From: Lysobacterales bacterium | GTDB taxonomy: Bacteria > Pseudomonadota > Gammaproteobacteria > Xanthomonadales > Xanthomonadaceae | Direction: 5' to 3' | NCBI GenBank assembly: GCA_020442545.1 | Contig: JAGRJX010000167.1 | Span: 1 to 6,743 of the forward strand | DNA length: 6,743 bases | Part shown: one piece after another, positions 5,800 to 6,743 of the stretch | Position numbering within the stretch: position 1 is the stretch's first letter | Layout of the letters: each line of letters opens with the position of its first letter | The notes under the pieces: generated by a model | Seen by the model: the letters and a program-made list of their open reading frames with translations, nothing else | Database searches by the model: none | What the model was told of the DNA's origin: nothing | Program-made: the position numbers and the translations under genes

Positions 5800-6330
5800 T
5801 CAGTCCTCGACCAGATCGACGTTACCCGGCCGCGCGCCCTTGGCGGCGTCCCCGGACGCGCTGCCCGGCTGCACTGCCTTGTCCTGCGTTGCAGCGGCCG
5901 GTTTGGACGTGGGGCCGGTCGCAATGCGAACACCGCGCTTCTTCATCCAGGCATCGAATTCCTCGGCAGTGAACTTCTTGCTGGAGTCCATGCTGAAGCG
6001 GTATGGCGTGTTGTCGAAGCGGGTCTTCGGCACATAGCCGGCAAACTCATCCACCACGCAGTCCCTTTGCCGTAGCCGCTGCAGCACGCGGTCTACCGAC
6101 AGGTCTTCGCTCACATTCATGCCCAGTGGCGTCCCCTGAAATTCCAGCGCGCCGGGACCAGCTGCCAACTGCGGGCTCACCGGAACCAGAAGCCCTTCAC
6201 GGAGCGGCAGCGGCGCACGTCCCGCATCACCGCCGCACAGAGAGGCGTGCGCAGAGCCAGTCGCCATGCCAAAGGCCAGCGCGATCATGCTCGACAGGAT
6301 CGGGGTCAGGCGTGAATCGGTTCGCGACAT
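5800..6330 (-). CDS. Exported protein of unknown function, 176 residues
   Basis: The ATG at 6330 is preceded by GGAG (6342-6339) with 8 nt spacing. Residues 1-29 form a signal peptide (polar N-region, ILSSMIALAFGMATG core, AHA cleavage site). The next residues read SLCGG, which is not a valid lipobox, so a soluble periplasmic or secreted product is predicted. The mature protein has two cysteines (C32, C91) that could form a disulfide. It also has a region with a helical look (SVDRVLQRLRQRD, 78-90). The best-conserved-looking part is YVPKTRFDNTPYRFSMD (99-115) followed by KKFTAEEFDAWMKKRGVRI (118-136). Residues 140-170 are a low-complexity Pro/Ala/Lys/Gly tail ending in acidic VDLVED. I cannot assign a family with confidence; it resembles hypothetical proteins I have seen in Xanthomonadales. 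It may be in a unit with the small gene 109 nt upstream or have its own promoter. Confidence 0.85.
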   Translation of the reverse strand: MSRTDSRLTPILSSMIALAFGMATGSAHASLCGGDAGRAPLPLREGLLVPVSPQLAAGPGALEFQGTPLGMNVSEDLSVDRVLQRLRQRDCVVDEFAGYVPKTRFDNTPYRFSMDSSKKFTAEEFDAWMKKRGVRIATGPTSKPAAATQDKAVQPGSASGDAAKGARPGNVDLVED

Positions 6331-6357
6331 GCGTGCGGCTCCGGAAGTCGTCGGCGC

Positions 6358-6387
6358 AGTCTATCCCGGATACAAAGCGGCCAACAA
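6358..6387 (-). promoter_or_regulatory. Weak promoter candidate before the exported unknown gene
   Basis: On the minus strand TTGTTG (6387-6382) and TAGACT (6363-6358) are separated by 18 nt and sit 27 nt or more upstream of the ATG at 6330. They match the consensus at three and four of six bases, so this is only a candidate. It lies in the 109-nt gap after the small gene, where a separate promoter would fit. Confidence 0.25.
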
Positions 6388-6439
6388 GCGCGTTCAGCTG
6401 CATGAGCGACCGATCATCCCGATCGTCCTGCCTTCCGCC

Positions 6440-6706
6440 TCAGACGAAACCGAAGTCGCCATCGCTGCGCACCGACACCACCAGCCGGATGAAGCCGGTG
6501 GGGACCATCAGCTCGAGTTCGACCGGGTTCCCGTCCTTGTCGCGTCCATCCATGCTGACCTCGACGAAGGCACCACCGACATCCACCTCGCGACGCAGCA
6601 GATGCGGCCCTGCCGGCCCGTCACTCAGATAGGGCTTCACCGTCGCTCCCAGCACTTCCAGCGCCTGTTCGTGCAGAAATACCGCCACCATGCTCTTCTC
6701 GGTCAT
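6440..6706 (-). CDS. Small protein of unknown function, 88 residues
   Basis: The frame begins at ATG 6706, the first start after an in-frame TAA near the window end (6742-6740), and stops with TGA at 6442-6440. There is no good ribosome binding site, which weakens the start call. The protein has no signal peptide or membrane segment and is acidic. It begins with a short helix-like part (HEQALEVLGATV, 12-23). The rest looks beta-rich, with strand-like runs at 41-52 (VDVGGAFVEVSM) and 62-80 (VELELMVPTGFIRLVVSVR) separated by a charged turn GRDKDGN. It ends with DGDFGFV. Codon use has the GC-rich third positions of its neighbours, and no other frame here looks more coding. Function is not recognised. 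It is co-directional with the exported unknown gene downstream. Confidence 0.7.
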   Translation of the reverse strand: MTEKSMVAVFLHEQALEVLGATVKPYLSDGPAGPHLLRREVDVGGAFVEVSMDGRDKDGNPVELELMVPTGFIRLVVSVRSDGDFGFV

Positions 6707-6743
6707 CGTGCATCCATACGCGTTTGACGAGTTCGCAGCTTAG

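Overview
The window is GC-rich, densely packed bacterial chromosome. Protein style points to a gammaproteobacterium of the Lysobacterales/Xanthomonadales, perhaps a Rhodanobacteraceae or Dokdonella-like lineage. The clues are a TIGR02999-type ECF sigma factor beside a TPR-bearing Ser/Thr kinase, a small secreted protein ending in a 'DGFE' tail, and the type of pseudouridine synthase and OsmC protein. This placement is from recalled family resemblance, not from a search.

Left part (1-1617, all minus strand): an ECF sigma factor (1617-1057) is followed by a 175-nt gap, then a small exported protein with a short C-terminal tail (881-582). Only 16 nt later comes an exported protein whose Gly-X-Y collagen-like repeat runs off the left edge (565-1). 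The last two look like one translationally coupled transcription unit encoding surface or secreted products.

Centre (1618-4504): a short divergent control region separates the sigma gene from a large plus-strand membrane Ser/Thr kinase. The kinase has a cytoplasmic catalytic domain, one transmembrane helix and a large TPR region predicted to lie outside the membrane. The control region carries a 13-nt imperfect direct repeat with 21-nt period and a sigma-gene promoter candidate so close to the ATG that the message could be leaderless. The sigma factor has Ser-Thr-Gly-Pro where ordinary ECF factors carry an acidic DAED motif. This fits the known class in which phosphorylation by a partner kinase switches the sigma factor on. 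The working model is: envelope signal, TPR kinase, phosphorylated sigma factor, then transcription of targets that may include the neighbouring collagen-like surface protein operon.

Right part (4483-6743): housekeeping and unknown genes. An RsuA/RluB-type rRNA pseudouridine synthase (minus) overlaps the 3' end of the kinase gene tail to tail. An OsmC-family thiol peroxidase-like gene (plus) has a strong ribosome binding site. It converges on two minus-strand genes of unknown function, an exported 176-residue protein and an 88-residue probable cytoplasmic protein. I see no tRNA, rRNA, CRISPR array, insertion sequence or convincing intrinsic terminator.
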